Positions 1 to 8,713 of a stretch of 64,000 nt of DNA are shown piece by piece. Below the pieces are notes generated by a model. It saw nothing but the letters and a program-made list of their open reading frames with translations, had not been told where the DNA came from and did not search any database. Made by a program: the position numbers and the translations under genes. The stretch comes from Polaribacter septentrionalilitoris (GTDB lineage: Bacteria > Bacteroidota > Bacteroidia > Flavobacteriales > Flavobacteriaceae). Numbering within the stretch: the stretch's first letter is position 1; every line of letters begins with the position of its first letter. The DNA lies in assembly GCF_009832745.1 (NCBI RefSeq), contig NZ_VRMJ01000025.1, positions 1 through 64,000 on the forward strand, written 5' to 3'.

Positions 1-69
1 ACAGAGTAGTTAAGCCCAATAGCGCCGATGGTACTGCATTTATGTGGGAGAGTAGGTCGCTGCCTTTCT
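1..69 (+). rRNA. 5S ribosomal RNA, 3' part (gene starts left of the window)
   Basis: The first bases match the 3' half of a bacterial 5S rRNA: the conserved GTAGTTAAGCCC stretch, GCCGATGGTACTGC, then TGGGAGAGTAGGTCGCTGCC, which is the helix IV and 3' terminal strand. The 5' half lies outside the window. The exact 3' end is estimated from the length of known 5S tails. A strong intrinsic terminator follows at 96-128, so this is probably the end of an rRNA operon. Confidence 0.87.
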
Positions 70-95
70 TTAATACTGAATCTTTTCAGTATATT

Positions 96-128
96 AAACC
101 TCATATCTTTTGATATGAGGTTTTTTTT
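96..128 (+). terminator. Intrinsic terminator of the rRNA operon
   Basis: A 12-bp perfect stem (96-107 with 112-123) closes a TTTT loop and runs into a tract of eight T. A smaller 7-bp hairpin (74-80 with 85-91) lies just upstream. Together they fit the end of an rRNA transcript. Confidence 0.85.
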
Positions 129-203
129 ATGACTTTTTATACCTTTTTTGTAATATATTGAAGTATTTTCGTTATCGTTAATGTAAGAATGTTTGTAGGT
201 TAA

Positions 204-1232
204 ATGAAATTTAAAAAGTTACTTTTTTTTAATTTTTTATCATGCTATTTGTCAATATACGCACAAGTTGGAGGTGAAGAAGTGTATCAATTTTTAAACC
301 TATCTACCTCAGCAAGACAAGTTGCATTAGGAGGAGAAGTATTAACTATTTTAGATGATGTAAATCAACCTATATGGAATCCGTCAGTAATTAGTACTGA
401 TATTGATAATAAGCTTTCTGTAAATTATACAAGCTATTTGGCTGGAATAAATATTGGCTCATTATCTTACGGTAAAACTATTTCTAGAAGATTTGGAACT
501 ATCCATGGAAGTATAAAATACCTGGATTATGGGACTCTAATAGGTGCTGATGCTCAAGGAAATGAAACCGGAAATTTTAATGCCAATGATATCGCTGTTT
601 CTATTGGTTACGCTATTAATATTCCTTGGACAAATCTTTATTTTGGATCTAATATTCGAATAATTAATTCAAACATTTCAAATTTTTCGTCTACTGGTAT
701 TTCATCAGATTTGGCGCTTCTTTATAATGATCCTTCTCAAGTATTTATAATTACTTTAGTTGCAAGAAATATAGGAACTCAAATCCAAACTTATGGTGGA
801 GAACAAGAGAGACTTCCTTTTCGATTGGCATTAGGTGGTTCTTATCAATTAGATCATGTGCCTTTAAAATGGTATGTTACATTAGATAACTTACAACAAT
901 GGGACTTATCTGTACCAAATCCATCTGATCAAACAACAGATTTAGAGGGAAATGTAACTCAAGATGAAGTTGGTTTTATTGGTAATGCTTTGAGACATGT
1001 TGTCATTGGAGCAGAATTGTTTCCAGAAAGTGCAATAAATTTAAGAATAGGTTATAATTTTAGAAGGGCAGCAGAACTAAAACTTCAAAATGCAAGAACA
1101 TTTAGTGGTATTTCTTTTGGTTTTGGTTTAAAGATGAATAAAATTAAAATAAACTATGCCTATTCTCGGTTTCATTCAGCAGTAAATGCAAGTACTTTTA
1201 GTTTGTTAATTGATTTAGATAGAAGAAGATAA
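204..1232 (+). CDS. porQ: Type IX secretion system protein PorQ
   Basis: This 342-residue outer-membrane protein has a signal peptide (about residues 1-20, cleaved after the Ala before QVGG) and then the PorV/PorQ-type start LSTSARQVALGGE, in which the conserved ALGG marks this FadL-like barrel family. PorQ works with PorU, PorV and PorZ in the attachment complex that anchors T9SS cargo to the cell surface. The last residues (SLLIDLDRRR) resemble a terminal beta strand. It is followed after one base by cmk, the usual flavobacterial order, so the two are co-transcribed. No clear -7 box was found before it. A T9SS-sorted cargo protein is encoded at 32-35 kb of the same window. Confidence 0.9.
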   Translation: MKFKKLLFFNFLSCYLSIYAQVGGEEVYQFLNLSTSARQVALGGEVLTILDDVNQPIWNPSVISTDIDNKLSVNYTSYLAGINIGSLSYGKTISRRFGTIHGSIKYLDYGTLIGADAQGNETGNFNANDIAVSIGYAINIPWTNLYFGSNIRIINSNISNFSSTGISSDLALLYNDPSQVFIITLVARNIGTQIQTYGGEQERLPFRLALGGSYQLDHVPLKWYVTLDNLQQWDLSVPNPSDQTTDLEGNVTQDEVGFIGNALRHVVIGAELFPESAINLRIGYNFRRAAELKLQNARTFSGISFGFGLKMNKIKINYAYSRFHSAVNASTFSLLIDLDRRR

Positions 1233-1233
1233 T

Positions 1234-1929
1234 ATGAGTAAAAAAATTACGATAGCTATAGATGGTTTTTCATCAACAGGAAAAAGTACTATTGCCAAAT
1301 TATTAGCCAAAAAATACAATTATGTATATGTAGATACAGGAGCTATGTACAGAGCTGTTACTTTATTTGCAAAACAAAATGGTTTTGTAGATAAAGATTC
1401 TCTTAAAAAAGAAGCATTAATTCAGTGCTTGGATAAAGTTACTCTTTCTTTTTGTTTTAATGATGAGTTAGGTTTTGCTGAAATGTTTTTGAATGATAAA
1501 AATGTTGAAAATGAAATTAGAACTTTAGAAGTTTCTCAATTAGTAAGTAAAGTTGCTGCTATTTCTGAGGTAAGAAAAAAGTTGGTAGCTGAACAACAAA
1601 ATATGGGAAGAGATGGAGGAGTTGTCATGGATGGTAGAGATATTGGAACAGTAGTTTTTCCTGATGCTGATTTAAAATTATTTATGGCAGCATCTGCTGA
1701 TAAAAGAGCAACTAGACGTTATAAAGAACTGATTGATAAAGGTGATAAAGTTAGTTTTGAGGATATTTTATTTAACGTTCAAGAGCGAGATAGAATAGAC
1801 TCAACAAGAAAAGATTCCCCTTTAGTTAAAGCTGATGATGCTATTGAATTCGATAATTCTGATATGACTATTGAAGAACAATTTGAGAGAATATGTTCTT
1901 TAGTTGACCAAAAATTGGCTAAATCCTAA
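1234..1929 (+). CDS. cmk: Cytidylate kinase
   Basis: This 231-residue protein phosphorylates CMP and dCMP with ATP, feeding CTP synthesis. The P-loop GFSSTGKS occupies residues 11-18, followed by the VDTGAMYRA motif that contacts the nucleotide monophosphate. MDGRDIGTVVFPDA, the RRY(K)EL lid region and RDSxR-like DRIDSTRKDSPL are all typical of bacterial Cmk, and the length matches the family. Its ATG follows the porQ stop by one base, indicating coupled expression. The 97 bp after it, up to the convergent queE, hold only a weak imperfect hairpin. Confidence 0.95.
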   Translation: MSKKITIAIDGFSSTGKSTIAKLLAKKYNYVYVDTGAMYRAVTLFAKQNGFVDKDSLKKEALIQCLDKVTLSFCFNDELGFAEMFLNDKNVENEIRTLEVSQLVSKVAAISEVRKKLVAEQQNMGRDGGVVMDGRDIGTVVFPDADLKLFMAASADKRATRRYKELIDKGDKVSFEDILFNVQERDRIDSTRKDSPLVKADDAIEFDNSDMTIEEQFERICSLVDQKLAKS

Positions 1930-2026
1930 AAGATAATAAGTATGATTAGCCCTCATAATAGCAACATCCTTTTCTGAAGAATGAAGAAAAGATATAGAGA
2001 ATAGCAGGATAAAGCTTAAAAAAATA

Positions 2027-2659
2027 TTAAGGGATATTTAAGTATTTATGAGTTTGTAAAGAAATTTTCCATTTTGGATTTTTCATCACATACTCCACAA
2101 TTTCTTCGGTCATTTTTTCTTTCTTACTCCATTCTGGTTGTAAAAAAAGTTGACATTTCTTGGGAACTTTTGCAGCTTCTTGTTCAGCAAAATCGAAATC
2201 TGATTTGTTATGAATAATCATTTTTAATTCGTCGGCCTCTTTATAAACTTCTTTTAAAGGAAGTTTTGTTTTCTTTGGGGACAGACAAAACCAATCCCAT
2301 TTCCCAGAAAAAGAATACGCACCAGAAGTTTCAATGTGTGTTTTAATATTGTTTTCTTGGAGTAAATTTGTCAAATAATCCATAGACCACATTAAAGGTT
2401 CACCACCAGTTATTACTACTGTATTAGCATATTTTTTTGCATTATTAACAATAGTATCTGCTAAGGTTGGAGGGTGTAAATCTGCATTCCAGCTTTCTTT
2501 AACATCACACCAATGGCAACCCACATCACAGCCACCAACTCTTATAAAATAAGCTGCAGTTCCTGTATGAGAACCTTCGCCTTGAATGGTGTAAAACTCT
2601 TCCATTAACGGAAGCATAATTCCTTTATCTACTAAATCTTGTGTCTTATTATCCATCAT
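2027..2659 (-). CDS. queE: 7-carboxy-7-deazaguanine synthase (radical SAM)
   Basis: QueE converts 6-carboxytetrahydropterin to 7-carboxy-7-deazaguanine in the pathway to preQ0 and queuosine. The 210-residue protein has the radical SAM cluster CDVGCHWC (Cys44, Cys48, Cys51) in a short (beta6/alpha3) barrel. EEFYTIQGEGSHTG just before it is the QueE substrate loop, and ITGGEPL is the SAM-binding GGE motif. Its start codon directly abuts the stop of the upstream RidA-like gene, so they form one operon. No other queuosine genes are in the window and the leader is too short for a preQ1 riboswitch. Confidence 0.93.
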   Translation of the reverse strand: MMDNKTQDLVDKGIMLPLMEEFYTIQGEGSHTGTAAYFIRVGGCDVGCHWCDVKESWNADLHPPTLADTIVNNAKKYANTVVITGGEPLMWSMDYLTNLLQENNIKTHIETSGAYSFSGKWDWFCLSPKKTKLPLKEVYKEADELKMIIHNKSDFDFAEQEAAKVPKKCQLFLQPEWSKKEKMTEEIVEYVMKNPKWKISLQTHKYLNIP

Positions 2660-3112
2660 CTACTTTCTGGCAGCAACTACTTCTATTTCAATTTTTGCTC
2701 CTGCAACTAAATTGGCTGCAAATGTAGTTCTTGCAGGTAGATTATCCTTAAAAAAAGAACGATAAATTGTATTCATTTTAGAAAAATCATTTATATCTGC
2801 TAAAATAACAGTGCATTTTACAACATCATTCAAAGTTAATTTATGATGATTTAAAACTGATCTAATATTTAGAATAGCTTGTTTGGTTTCAGCTTCAATG
2901 CCACCTTCAACTAATTTTCCAGTAGTATGATTTTTACCAATCTGACCAGTTAGAAAGTATATATTATCAACCTGAACAGCATCAGAATATGGAACATTTT
3001 GTCTACTTTTTTCGTGAGATTTATGATGTTTTACAACCGATTTTAATTCGTTTTTGCATGAAAAACTTAACATCAGAAATAAAAAGATTAATATTTTGAA
3101 TTGTAATTTCAT
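2660..3112 (-). CDS. RidA/YjgF-family protein with a lipoprotein signal
   Basis: The 150 residues comprise a Bacteroidota lipoprotein signal (hydrophobic stretch ending LSFSC, Cys19), a His/Lys-rich linker, and a complete RidA (YjgF/YER057c/UK114) fold from about residue 42. The fold contains the FLTGQIG strand and the LPART motif whose Arg binds the carboxylate of 2-aminoacrylate-type enamines. Ordinary RidA is a cytoplasmic enamine/imine deaminase, so export and lipid anchoring are unusual. It shares an operon with queE (zero spacing). A TATATTTG box sits 20 bases upstream. The substrate is unknown; exported RidA-like proteins do occur in Flavobacteria. Confidence 0.85.
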   Translation of the reverse strand: MKLQFKILIFLFLMLSFSCKNELKSVVKHHKSHEKSRQNVPYSDAVQVDNIYFLTGQIGKNHTTGKLVEGGIEAETKQAILNIRSVLNHHKLTLNDVVKCTVILADINDFSKMNTIYRSFFKDNLPARTTFAANLVAGAKIEIEVVAARK

Positions 3113-3132
3113 AAGATTTTGATTATCAGTTG

Positions 3133-3140
3133 CAAATATA
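3133..3140 (-). promoter_or_regulatory. -7 promoter box for the RidA-queE operon
   Basis: On the minus strand this reads TATATTTG, a perfect TAnnTTTG Bacteroidota -7 element, ending 20 bases before the ATG. No TTTG was found 17-23 bases upstream, so only the -7 half is supported. Confidence 0.6.
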
Positions 3141-3196
3141 ATCAGAAAAAAAAGGATAATTTTTAATCTAAGTCTTTAAAAATCAAATGATTTTTG

Positions 3197-3204
3197 TAAA
3201 TTTG
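3197..3204 (+). promoter_or_regulatory. -7 promoter box for rpsA
   Basis: TAAATTTG matches TAnnTTTG. The expected start of transcription near 3208 gives rpsA a leader of about 120 nt, much longer than the leaders of most genes in this window. The -33 position reads CTTT, a weak match. Confidence 0.6.
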
Positions 3205-3327
3205 CACTCCTTTTTACGAGAACAGATTTAAAAAAGGAATATTAGAAAACAAAATTTAAAAACATCTCTTGACGTTTTTATCGTTAAAAATCTGAATAAC
3301 AGCAAGATACAAATTTTATTTTCAGAA
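3205..3327 (+). promoter_or_regulatory. Structured 5' leader of rpsA
   Basis: The leader holds an 8-bp perfect stem, TCCTTTTT (3208-3215) with AAAAAGGA (3231-3238), around a 15-base loop, and a second TTTTTA/TAAAAA hairpin with a TCGT loop near 3281. S1 genes in other phyla repress their own translation through a leader. Whether this one does is inference. Confidence 0.4.
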
Positions 3328-5160
3328 ATGTCTGAAGAAACTAAAAACACTGAAGAGCAAGTAGTTGCTACTGAAGTACAAGAAACAGCAACTCCTGCTG
3401 TTGAAGAAAAACAAGATCCACAACAATTTTTAGCTGATTTTAACTGGCACAAATACGAAGAAGGTATTGATGAAGTTGATGATGAGAAATTAAAAGAGTT
3501 TGAAGAAGCTTTAAAAGGAACAATTGGTTTTGTTAACGAAAGTGATGTAATCGAAGGAACTGTAATTAGAATTACAGACAGAGATGCAATTATTGATATC
3601 AACTCTAAATCTGAAGGAGTTATTTCTTTAAACGAATTTCGTTACAACCCTAGTTTAGCTGTGGGTGATACTGTAGAAGTATTAGTTGATAAAAGAGAAG
3701 ATTCTTCTGGTCAATTAGTATTATCTCACAGAAAAGCAAGAGTAATTAAGGCTTGGGAGCGTGTTAACAATGCTCACGAAACTGGAGAAGTAGTTAACGG
3801 TTTTGTTAAATGTAGAACTAGAGGTGGTATGATTGTAGATGTTTTCGGTATCGAAGCATTTTTACCAGGTTCTCAAATTGATGTGAAACCAATTAGAGAT
3901 TACGATCAGTATGTAGAAAAAACAATGGAATTCAAAGTTGTGAAAATCAACCATGAGTTTAAAAACGTTGTTGTATCTCATAAAGCACTTATTGAAGCTG
4001 ATATCGAATTACAGAAAAAAGAAATCATTGGTCAGTTAGAAAAAGGACAAGTATTAGAAGGTGTTGTTAAAAACATTACTTCTTATGGTGTATTTGTTGA
4101 TTTAGGTGGTGTTGATGGTTTAGTACACATTACAGATTTATCTTGGTCAAGAATCAATCATCCAAATGAGGTTGTTGAGTTAGATCAAAAATTAAATGTT
4201 GTAATCTTAGACTTTGATGATAACAAATCAAGAATCCAATTAGGTTTAAAACAATTATCTGCTCATCCATGGGAAGCTTTAAATGCTGAATTAAAAGTTG
4301 GTGATAAAGTAACTGGAGAAGTTGTTGTTTTAGCTGATTATGGTGCATTTGTAGAAGTAGAGCAAGGAGTTGAAGGATTAATTCACGTTTCTGAAATGTC
4401 TTGGTCAACACACTTACGTTCTGCACAAGATTTTGTAAAAGTTGGCGATAAAGTAGAGGCTCAAATCTTAACTTTAGATAGAGAAGACCGTAAAATGTCT
4501 TTAGGTATCAAACAATTACACCCAGATCCTTGGACAGATATTACTACTAAATACCCTGTTGGTTCAACACATACTGGTACAGTAAGAAACTATACTAACT
4601 TTGGTGTATTTGTAGAATTAGAAGAAGGTATTGATGGTTTAGTATACATCTCAGATTTATCTTGGACTAAGAAAATCAAGCATCCATCAGATTTTGTAAC
4701 TGTTGGTCAAGAATTAGAAGTTCAAGTTTTAGAATTAGATGTTGAAAACAGAAAGTTAAACTTAGGTCACAAGCAAACACAAGATAATCCTTGGGATGCT
4801 CACGAAGCTACGTTTGCAATCGGTTCTAAACACGAAGGAACTATCAAAGATAAGAACGATAAAGGAGCAACTGTAACTTTACCAGGTGATGTTGAAGGTT
4901 TTGCACCAACTCGTTTCTTAGAAAAAGAAGATGGTTCTAAATTAGGTAAAGGTGATACTGTAGAATTTGTGGTTTTAGAATTTTCTAAAGAATACAGAAG
5001 AATTGTAGTGTCTCATACATCTATCTTTAAAGAGCAAGAGAAAAGAAATGTGAAAGCAGCAGTTAAAAAAGCAGCTGAAGCAGAAAAAACTACCTTAGGT
5101 GATATTGGTGGTCTTGCAGACTTAAAAAAGAAAATGGAAGCAGGAAACAAAAAGAAGTAA
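3328..5160 (+). CDS. rpsA: 30S ribosomal protein S1
   Basis: The 610-residue protein begins with an acidic, Glu/Thr-rich extension (residues 1-45) and then carries six S1 (OB-fold) RNA-binding domains from about residue 70 to 560. The central repeats show the diagnostic GxVxxxxxYGxFVxL pattern: ITSYGVFVDLGGVDGLVHITDL, then LADYGAFVEVEQGVEGLIHVSEM, then YTNFGVFVELEEGIDGLVYISDL. The tail is Lys/Ala-rich. S1 recruits mRNA to the 30S subunit, but Bacteroidota use few Shine-Dalgarno sequences, so its role in initiation may be heavier here. It is a single-gene transcript with its own promoter and a strong terminator at 5198. Confidence 0.96.
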   Translation: MSEETKNTEEQVVATEVQETATPAVEEKQDPQQFLADFNWHKYEEGIDEVDDEKLKEFEEALKGTIGFVNESDVIEGTVIRITDRDAIIDINSKSEGVISLNEFRYNPSLAVGDTVEVLVDKREDSSGQLVLSHRKARVIKAWERVNNAHETGEVVNGFVKCRTRGGMIVDVFGIEAFLPGSQIDVKPIRDYDQYVEKTMEFKVVKINHEFKNVVVSHKALIEADIELQKKEIIGQLEKGQVLEGVVKNITSYGVFVDLGGVDGLVHITDLSWSRINHPNEVVELDQKLNVVILDFDDNKSRIQLGLKQLSAHPWEALNAELKVGDKVTGEVVVLADYGAFVEVEQGVEGLIHVSEMSWSTHLRSAQDFVKVGDKVEAQILTLDREDRKMSLGIKQLHPDPWTDITTKYPVGSTHTGTVRNYTNFGVFVELEEGIDGLVYISDLSWTKKIKHPSDFVTVGQELEVQVLELDVENRKLNLGHKQTQDNPWDAHEATFAIGSKHEGTIKDKNDKGATVTLPGDVEGFAPTRFLEKEDGSKLGKGDTVEFVVLEFSKEYRRIVVSHTSIFKEQEKRNVKAAVKKAAEAEKTTLGDIGGLADLKKKMEAGNKKK

Positions 5161-5197
5161 TTCTTCTTTTATAAAAAGCTGATATGTATAATATCCG

Positions 5198-5228
5198 AAA
5201 GCCGTTGCAATTTGCAACGGCTTTTTTA
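5198..5228 (+). terminator. Intrinsic terminator of rpsA
   Basis: An 11-bp GC-containing stem (5198-5208 with 5214-5224) ends in a T-run of six. On the minus strand no T-run follows, so it works mainly for rpsA, although it also touches the end of the convergent channel gene. Confidence 0.88.
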
Positions 5229-7154
5229 GTTTAATAATTGAGAGATTAACGAAACAGAGAAAATAGTCAACATAAACCAACCAATAAAACCTTGAATGAT
5301 TGCCAAATAACGTGGCAATCCTTTTATAGGAATTTCTCCAAAACCTAAGGTAGTAAATGTGTTTATGGATAACATTAAGGCGTTTAGCATTTTTATAAAA
5401 ATATCATAAATTATAGCAACCAAAAAAGCTCCAATGAGTAAAACAGCTTTCCAAATGCGCTGATGTTTTGGTAGCTCTTGCCAAGTGCCTTTCATAATAT
5501 CAATTTTACTCAAAAAAGAGGCTGATATTTTGGTGCCCGAAATGGCCCATTTATAAAGTGGGAGAGCTGTTGCTGTAAAAAATTTTGGAACTGTTTTTCC
5601 TTGTTTTTCTACCAAATTTTTAAACTCATCAAACTCTAAGAGCTCTTCTTGTTGATGGTCTAAATACACTTCATGAATGCCTGATTTTTTATTCATATAG
5701 GTAAAGAAGAATGCATATCTATTCATAATTCGCTTTCTACCATGAGAATCCCAAGAATTAGGAAATAACAAATAAATAAATGCAAAGAGTAAAATTACGT
5801 ACATAGAAAAAACTACAGATTTTTCTGGTTTTGTACCATAGTCAGAAAATATTTTTAAAAACTGATTGATTCGCCATTTAAAAAATGTTTCGAAAGTAGA
5901 GTTCTGTTTATATTCCTCTCTTGATTGAATTAATAATAAGTCCTTATATTCAATATATAGCGCATTAGAGCTTTCTAAGTCTTGTTGACTTTTATAAAAA
6001 TCATAATAATTAACTCTTAATTGGACTTCTTTTTTTAAGGCACTTTTATGAGATAATAAGTAAGAGTTTTTATACACTTTAATTAAAGAATCTTTCTTGT
6101 TATCTAATTTTTCAAGCCTTTTATAACTTTCAACAACTCCAAATTTTTCATTATCTCTTAATGTATGGAAAAACTCACTAAAAGAATTGCTATTAATTAG
6201 TTTATTACTAAAGTTATCCCATTCGATTTCAGAACTTTTAGACAATTTATTTATATTTGTTATCACATGTTTTGTGAATATATTATTTTTGATTTCTATG
6301 TAGCTTTTATCAGTTTTTGCAGAGTAATAAAAATATAAAATATCTTCAAATTTATTTTTTGTAAAACTGAAATAACGTCCAATATTAGTGTTATAAATAC
6401 GTGCTTGATTATAGAATGTTAAATTATTGATATTTAGATAATTAAGATTTTTGCACCTGATATCACTGCCCCATACATTTAAGTTGACAGAATTTGGAAT
6501 TTTCCGGATTTTTGAGTTTGTAATTCCAACTTCACCTTCATATAAATTATCTGTATTCTCATAGTCGAATATAAAAGAAAGCCCTTTTCTTAATTCGGAT
6601 GAGTTTAAAATAAAATCTGTTTGTCTAATTGCTGATTCAGAATTATATCTATTCTCATTTTTTTCGATATAATTATAAATGTCGTTTATAATTGGGTCAT
6701 TATTAGTTACGGTTAATGTATTTTCAAAAACACATTCATTAAAAAGGACTGCTAACGTATTTCTTAATGTAACTTTTTTTTTGAAATTTATATGATTAAA
6801 ACCAAAAATGTTCAGCTCAAAATTACCTGATTTAACATTGTCAATGCTAAAACCTTCAGTTGGATATGGGATAAATTGAACATTTTGGAGTTTTAATTCT
6901 TTATTAATATATATAGTATCAATTCTATTAAAATTATTTTTATTTATAGTTATTGGTTTGTATTTGTAGATAGAATCTGAAGGTTCTTTGTATTTGACAA
7001 GTGCATTCTCTAATACAAATACAGAATCTTTTTCTTTCTCAATAAGTTTAAAGAATTCTGTGTAAGAATACTCTCTGTAGGTAAGTTTTTTTTCTTGTGT
7101 ATAGCAAAATGCTGTTATAAAAAACAAGCATAGCAATAGTGCTTTTTTTAACAT
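5226..7154 (-). CDS. Two-pore-helix potassium-channel-like protein with a large exported N-terminal domain
   Basis: The 642-residue protein starts with a signal peptide (to about residue 19, CYTQ). It then has about 400 residues rich in short beta-strand-like Asn/Ile repeats (NLTFYNQARIYNTNIG and similar), suggesting a beta-helix or pentapeptide-like solenoid outside the cytoplasm. A coiled stretch and a first membrane span (about 445-465) follow. At the C-terminus a second span (about 570-590), the selectivity filter TTLGFGE (601-607) and a last span (about 618-641) form an Ion_trans_2-type pore. TxGFG is the ion filter of K+ channels, with Glu where Asp is usual. No cytosolic RCK domain is visible. 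It is transcribed alone, divergent from glmM. Ligand and gating are unknown. Confidence 0.72.
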   Translation of the reverse strand: MLKKALLLCLFFITAFCYTQEKKLTYREYSYTEFFKLIEKEKDSVFVLENALVKYKEPSDSIYKYKPITINKNNFNRIDTIYINKELKLQNVQFIPYPTEGFSIDNVKSGNFELNIFGFNHINFKKKVTLRNTLAVLFNECVFENTLTVTNNDPIINDIYNYIEKNENRYNSESAIRQTDFILNSSELRKGLSFIFDYENTDNLYEGEVGITNSKIRKIPNSVNLNVWGSDIRCKNLNYLNINNLTFYNQARIYNTNIGRYFSFTKNKFEDILYFYYSAKTDKSYIEIKNNIFTKHVITNINKLSKSSEIEWDNFSNKLINSNSFSEFFHTLRDNEKFGVVESYKRLEKLDNKKDSLIKVYKNSYLLSHKSALKKEVQLRVNYYDFYKSQQDLESSNALYIEYKDLLLIQSREEYKQNSTFETFFKWRINQFLKIFSDYGTKPEKSVVFSMYVILLFAFIYLLFPNSWDSHGRKRIMNRYAFFFTYMNKKSGIHEVYLDHQQEELLEFDEFKNLVEKQGKTVPKFFTATALPLYKWAISGTKISASFLSKIDIMKGTWQELPKHQRIWKAVLLIGAFLVAIIYDIFIKMLNALMLSINTFTTLGFGEIPIKGLPRYLAIIQGFIGWFMLTIFSVSLISQLLN

Positions 7155-7276
7155 GGATAGGTTAGTTTTATTATAAATTAGTATGTTATTTTTTAAAATA
7201 TTACAACTAATTGGTTTTTATAAAGTTACGGTTTTTTATTTTTTAAAGACTTGTTTCAGCATCTCCTCAAATAAAT

Positions 7277-7284
7277 TATCTTTG
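7277..7284 (+). promoter_or_regulatory. -7 promoter box for glmM
   Basis: TATCTTTG matches TAnnTTTG and ends 19 bases before the glmM ATG. A TTG lies 23 bases upstream (7251-7253), at the long end of the accepted -33 spacing. Confidence 0.6.
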
Positions 7285-7303
7285 CTTAGATAATAAAAAT
7301 ACA

Positions 7304-8698
7304 ATGACACTAATAAAATCGATATCAGGAATTAGAGGAACAATTGGCGGAAAAACGGCTGATAATTTAACTCCTATTGATGCTGTAAAATTTGCTTCAG
7401 CTTACGGAGCATTTATCAAAGAAAGAAACAAAGAAAAAAATACTATAAAAGTAGTTATTGGTAGAGATGCTCGTATTTCTGGAAAAATGATTTCCAGTTT
7501 AGTGGCCAATACTTTAGTAGGTTTAGGAATTGATGTTATCGATTTAGGCTTGTCAACCACACCAACAGTAGAAGTTGCTGTGCCTTTAGAAAATGCAGAT
7601 GGAGGAATTATTCTAACAGCATCTCACAATCCAAAACAATGGAATGCGTTAAAACTATTAAACGAAAAGGGAGAATTTTTAAACGGAGCAGAAGGAGAGC
7701 AGATTTTAGAATTGGCAGAAAATGAAGATTTTAAATTTTCTGAAGTTGATGATTTAGGTACATATACAAAAGATTCGTCTTATGTAGAAAAACACATTCA
7801 AGAAGTTTTAAATTTAGAATTGGTAGATGTTGATGCTATAAAAAATGCGAATTTTAAAGTAGTTGTTGATGCTGTAAATTCTACTGGAGGAATTTTTATT
7901 CCTGCTTTATTGAAGGAATTGAATGTAGAATGTGTAGAGTTGTATTGTACTCCTAATGGACAATTTCCACACAATCCAGAACCCTTAAAAGAACATTTAA
8001 CGGATATTTCTGAACTAGTTGTAAAAGAAAAAGCAGACTTCGGAATTGTAGTAGATCCAGATGTAGATAGACTTGCTTTGGTTTGTAATGATGGTTCTAT
8101 GTTTGGTGAAGAATATACGTTAGTAGCTTGTGCAGATTATGTTTTAGGACAATTAGGAGGTGGAAATACAGTTTCTAATTTATCATCCTCTAGAGCATTA
8201 AGAGATGTAACACAAAAACATGGAGGAACATATACTGCATCAGCAGTTGGAGAAGTGAATGTAGTTATCAAAATGAAAGAAACCAATACTGTAATTGGTG
8301 GAGAAGGAAATGGAGGAATCATTTATCCTGCTTCTCATTACGGACGTGACTCTCTAGTAGGAGTTGCATTATTCTTGTCGCATTTAGCGCATCAAAAAAT
8401 GACTTGTAAAGAATTACGTGATTCTTATCCGAGTTATTTTATGAGTAAAAACAAAATTCAGTTGACTCCTCAAATAGATGTAGATCAATTGTTAGAAACT
8501 ATGGCTAACAAATATGTCAACGAAGATGTAAATACTATTGATGGTGTTAAAATTGATTTTGCAGAAGAGTGGATTCACTTAAGAAAATCAAATACAGAGC
8601 CCATTATTAGAATATATACAGAAGCAAAATCTCAAGTTGCAGCAGATGCTTTAGCAGAGCGTTTTATTACTGAGATAAAAGCAATAGCAGGTATTTAA
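7304..8698 (+). CDS. glmM: Phosphoglucosamine mutase
   Basis: This 464-residue phosphohexomutase converts glucosamine-6-phosphate to glucosamine-1-phosphate for UDP-GlcNAc, peptidoglycan and lipid A synthesis. The catalytic phosphoserine is Ser107 in TASHNP. The Mg2+ loop is DPDVDRLALV, the sugar-binding loop is GGEGNGG, and the C-terminal phosphate-binding domain contains RKSNTEPIIRIY. A phosphomannomutase role cannot be excluded from sequence alone, but this is the form annotated as GlmM in Flavobacteria. It has its own promoter and shares a 21-bp bidirectional terminator with the convergent acyltransferase operon. Confidence 0.9.
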   Translation: MTLIKSISGIRGTIGGKTADNLTPIDAVKFASAYGAFIKERNKEKNTIKVVIGRDARISGKMISSLVANTLVGLGIDVIDLGLSTTPTVEVAVPLENADGGIILTASHNPKQWNALKLLNEKGEFLNGAEGEQILELAENEDFKFSEVDDLGTYTKDSSYVEKHIQEVLNLELVDVDAIKNANFKVVVDAVNSTGGIFIPALLKELNVECVELYCTPNGQFPHNPEPLKEHLTDISELVVKEKADFGIVVDPDVDRLALVCNDGSMFGEEYTLVACADYVLGQLGGGNTVSNLSSSRALRDVTQKHGGTYTASAVGEVNVVIKMKETNTVIGGEGNGGIIYPASHYGRDSLVGVALFLSHLAHQKMTCKELRDSYPSYFMSKNKIQLTPQIDVDQLLETMANKYVNEDVNTIDGVKIDFAEEWIHLRKSNTEPIIRIYTEAKSQVAADALAERFITEIKAIAGI

Positions 8699-8713
8699 AG
8701 TGGCAGAAACTTT

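Noticed and set aside
1930..2026. Terminator between cmk and queE
   Set aside because: The only hairpin (7 bp at 1969-1975 with 1985-1991) has a large loop and no T-run on either strand.
2027..3140. preQ1 riboswitch before queE
   Set aside because: The operon leader is only about 20 nt long and shows no aptamer-like fold; RidA is the first gene.
3228..4426. Open frames on the minus strand opposite rpsA
   Set aside because: They are shadows of the rpsA coding region: no family resemblance, and rpsA is certain. The same applies to minus- or plus-strand frames opposite glmM, recQ, the tricorn gene and others.
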